15,911 nt of DNA from DATNNN01 sp035601815 (GTDB lineage: Bacteria; Pseudomonadota; Alphaproteobacteria; Rhizobiales; Xanthobacteraceae). This document shows positions 14,501-15,911 of the stretch, piece by piece. The stretch is taken from the NCBI GenBank assembly GCA_035601815.1, contig DATNNN010000156.1, forward strand, positions 1 through 15,911, read 5' to 3'. The translations under genes and the position numbers were made by a program. Under the pieces are notes generated by a model, which had not been told where the DNA came from, did not search any database, and was given only the letters and a program-made list of their open reading frames with translations. Positions within the stretch are counted from its first letter, which is position 1. Each line of letters opens with the position of its first letter.

Positions 14501-15522
14501 GCGGCGACGGGCGTCTCCGCGGCGGCGAGCCGCCGCGCGAGCTTGAGCGCGGCGACCAGGCTCGCCGGGCTGGCGCGGCCGGTGCCCGCGATATCGAAGG
14601 CGGTGCCGTGATCGGGCGAGGTGCGCACGAACGGCAGCCCGAGCGTCACGTTGACCGCGGAATCGAAGGCGAGCGCTTTGGCCGGCGCCAAAACCTGGTC
14701 GTGGTACATGCCGAGCACGACGTCGTAGCCGGCGCGCGCCGCTTCGTGGAAGAGCGTGTCGGCCGGGTAGGGGCCGGAGGCGGCGATGCCGTCGCGCTGC
14801 AGCCGCGCGATCGCGGGCGCGATGATCGTCTCTTCCTCGTGGCCGAGATGGCCCTGCTCGCCCGCGTGCGGATTGAGGCCGCATACGGCGAGCCGCGGGC
14901 CGGCAATGCCGAAGCGCCGCGTCAGCTCGCGGGCGACGATGCGGCCGGTCTCCACGATCAGGTCGGCGCTGAGGCGCCGCGGCACCTCGGCGAGCGGCAC
15001 GTGCACGGTCACCGGCACGACCGCGAGCGTCTCGCTCCAGATCAGCATCACCGGCAGCGGTGGCTTCCGCCCGGGTTCGGCGGCGAGGTGGGCGAGATAT
15101 TCCGTGTGGCCGGGAAAGGCGAAGCCCGCCTCGGCCAGCACCGACTTCGCGATCGGGTTGGTGACGATGGCGCCGGCTTCGCCCGAACGCGCGAGCGCCA
15201 CCGCCCGGTCGATCCCGGCGAGCGTGGCCGCGGCGCTGGAGGCGTCGGGTTTGCCGGGCGCGGCGGTCGCCTTCACGCCCGTGGGCAGCACCGGGAGCGC
15301 GCGGGCGAACGCAGCGGCGGCCCCGCGCGCGTCGCACTCGGTGACGGGTACTTCGAGCCGGAGCAGGCGCGCGCGGGCCGTGAGCAGCGCCGGATCGCCG
15401 ACGACGATGAAGGGCGGAAGGCCGAGCGCGTTGCGGCGCGACCACGCCATCAGCGTGAGCTCGGGCCCGATGCCCGCGGGCTCGCCCAGCGTGAGCGCGA
15501 GCGGCGGGCCGTGCGGGCTCAT
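14497..15522 (-). CDS. pdxA: 4-hydroxythreonine-4-phosphate dehydrogenase PdxA
   Basis: This 341-residue NAD-dependent enzyme oxidises 4-phosphohydroxy-L-threonine in the DXP-dependent route to vitamin B6 (pyridoxal phosphate). The N terminus has LTLGEPAGIGPEL (10-22). The metal ligands expected from E. coli are present: H174 (VHVPL), H219 (NPHAGEQG) and H274 (YHDQ), along with H139 in PGHTEYL, K282 and the closing motif TSPDHGTAFDIAGTG (301-315). I chose the ATG at 15522, which overlaps the surA stop by ATGA. A longer frame starting at 15660 would only read out of frame through surA. No strong ribosome binding site is visible, which fits coupling to surA translation. Confidence 0.97.
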   Translation of the reverse strand: MSPHGPPLALTLGEPAGIGPELTLMAWSRRNALGLPPFIVVGDPALLTARARLLRLEVPVTECDARGAAAAFARALPVLPTGVKATAAPGKPDASSAAATLAGIDRAVALARSGEAGAIVTNPIAKSVLAEAGFAFPGHTEYLAHLAAEPGRKPPLPVMLIWSETLAVVPVTVHVPLAEVPRRLSADLIVETGRIVARELTRRFGIAGPRLAVCGLNPHAGEQGHLGHEEETIIAPAIARLQRDGIAASGPYPADTLFHEAARAGYDVVLGMYHDQVLAPAKALAFDSAVNVTLGLPFVRTSPDHGTAFDIAGTGRASPASLVAALKLARRLAAAETPVAA

Positions 15523-15911
15523 GGATACAACTTGATGATCGCTTTCCGCTTCAGGTCCTCGATCAGCTTCTTTTCGTAGGCCTGCAGGCGTTGGGCGAGG
15601 ATCTGCTCCTTGAATTCGCGCCGTCCGCTGACGTCGGCGATCACCTGCTTGCGCTCGCACACGGCGACGACCTCGAAGCCGGCGTTGGTCGGCTCGGGCG
15701 GGGTGAGGCGGCCGTCGGGGGTCTCGGCCAGGAGCTTCTGCAGCGATACGGCGAGATCGGTGGAGAGGCGCCGCACCGGGTCCTTGATCACCACCTCGCG
15801 GTATTCGCGGGCGATCTGCACGCCTTCCTCGCAGCTGGTGAAGCGTGCGCGCAGCCCCTCCGCCTCCTTCTGGCGGGCGGCCTTGGCCGCGTCGGGCGTG
15901 CCCTTCGCCAC
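15519..15911 (-). CDS. surA: Periplasmic chaperone and peptidyl-prolyl isomerase SurA, C-terminal part (cut by window edge)
   Basis: The open frame continues past the right edge, so only the last 130 codons are present; the GTG at the edge is an internal codon, not a start. The segment covers the end of the protein: FTSCEEGVQIAREYREVVIK, then LTPPEPTNAGFEVVAVCERK and a basic helical C terminus ending AIIKLYP. I know this layout, with two cysteines and a closing helix, from alphaproteobacterial SurA proteins, which escort outer-membrane proteins through the periplasm. The position directly upstream of pdxA and rsmA is the classical surA position. The N-terminal signal peptide, chaperone region and most of the parvulin domain lie outside the window. 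The name rests largely on gene order. Confidence 0.85.
   Translation of the reverse strand: MAKGTPDAAKAARQKEAEGLRARFTSCEEGVQIAREYREVVIKDPVRRLSTDLAVSLQKLLAETPDGRLTPPEPTNAGFEVVAVCERKQVIADVSGRREFKEQILAQRLQAYEKKLIEDLKRKAIIKLYP

Overview
The window is a high-GC (roughly two-thirds G+C by eye), densely packed chromosomal segment of an alphaproteobacterium, most likely of the order Hyphomicrobiales (Rhizobiales). The evidence is the gene order, which matches the well-known run surA-pdxA-rsmA-...-gmk-yicC-mltG-fabF-acpP-fabG-fabD-rpsF-rpsR-(DUF2232)-rplI-...-dnaB of that order, together with the C-terminally extended S6 and L9 proteins. The genus cannot be settled from the sequence. There is no tRNA, rRNA, insertion sequence, CRISPR array or prophage gene. 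This is core genome, and no wholly new multigene system is visible.

Left block (1-5858, all minus strand). Read in the direction of transcription: rpsF (S6), rpsR (S18), a DUF2232 membrane protein and rplI (L9) form a ribosomal-protein operon that ends at a perfect 11-bp hairpin (3279-3314). Next come cfa (cyclopropane fatty acid synthase), dnaB (replicative helicase) and, beyond dnaB, a 58-residue putative exported or membrane-anchored protein (1-177) with its own plausible promoter and a good ribosome binding site.

Centre (5859-6116). This is a divergent intergenic region. It carries a structured leader of about 150 nt upstream of rpsF, a perfect TATAAT -10 element facing rpsF, and a TTGACA -35-like element facing fabD.

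Right block, plus strand (6117-12597). fabD, fabG, acpP and fabF encode type II fatty acid synthesis: malonyl transfer, ketoreduction, acyl carrier and condensation. They are followed by mltG (a peptidoglycan glycan-strand terminase), yicC (an endoribonuclease-family protein) and gmk (guanylate kinase). yicC and gmk overlap by ATGA.

Right block, minus strand (12594-15911). surA (C-terminal part only), pdxA, rsmA and a zinc alcohol dehydrogenase form a chain in which every stop codon overlaps the next start codon. The dehydrogenase meets gmk tail to tail with a 4-bp overlap of the two stop codons.

The themes are envelope biogenesis (fatty acids, cyclopropanation, MltG, SurA) and translation or replication housekeeping. 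The most interesting leads are the unrecognised 58-residue gene, the DnaA-box-like site and palindrome upstream of dnaB, the hairpin touching the cfa ribosome binding site, and the possible S6:S18 autoregulatory leader.
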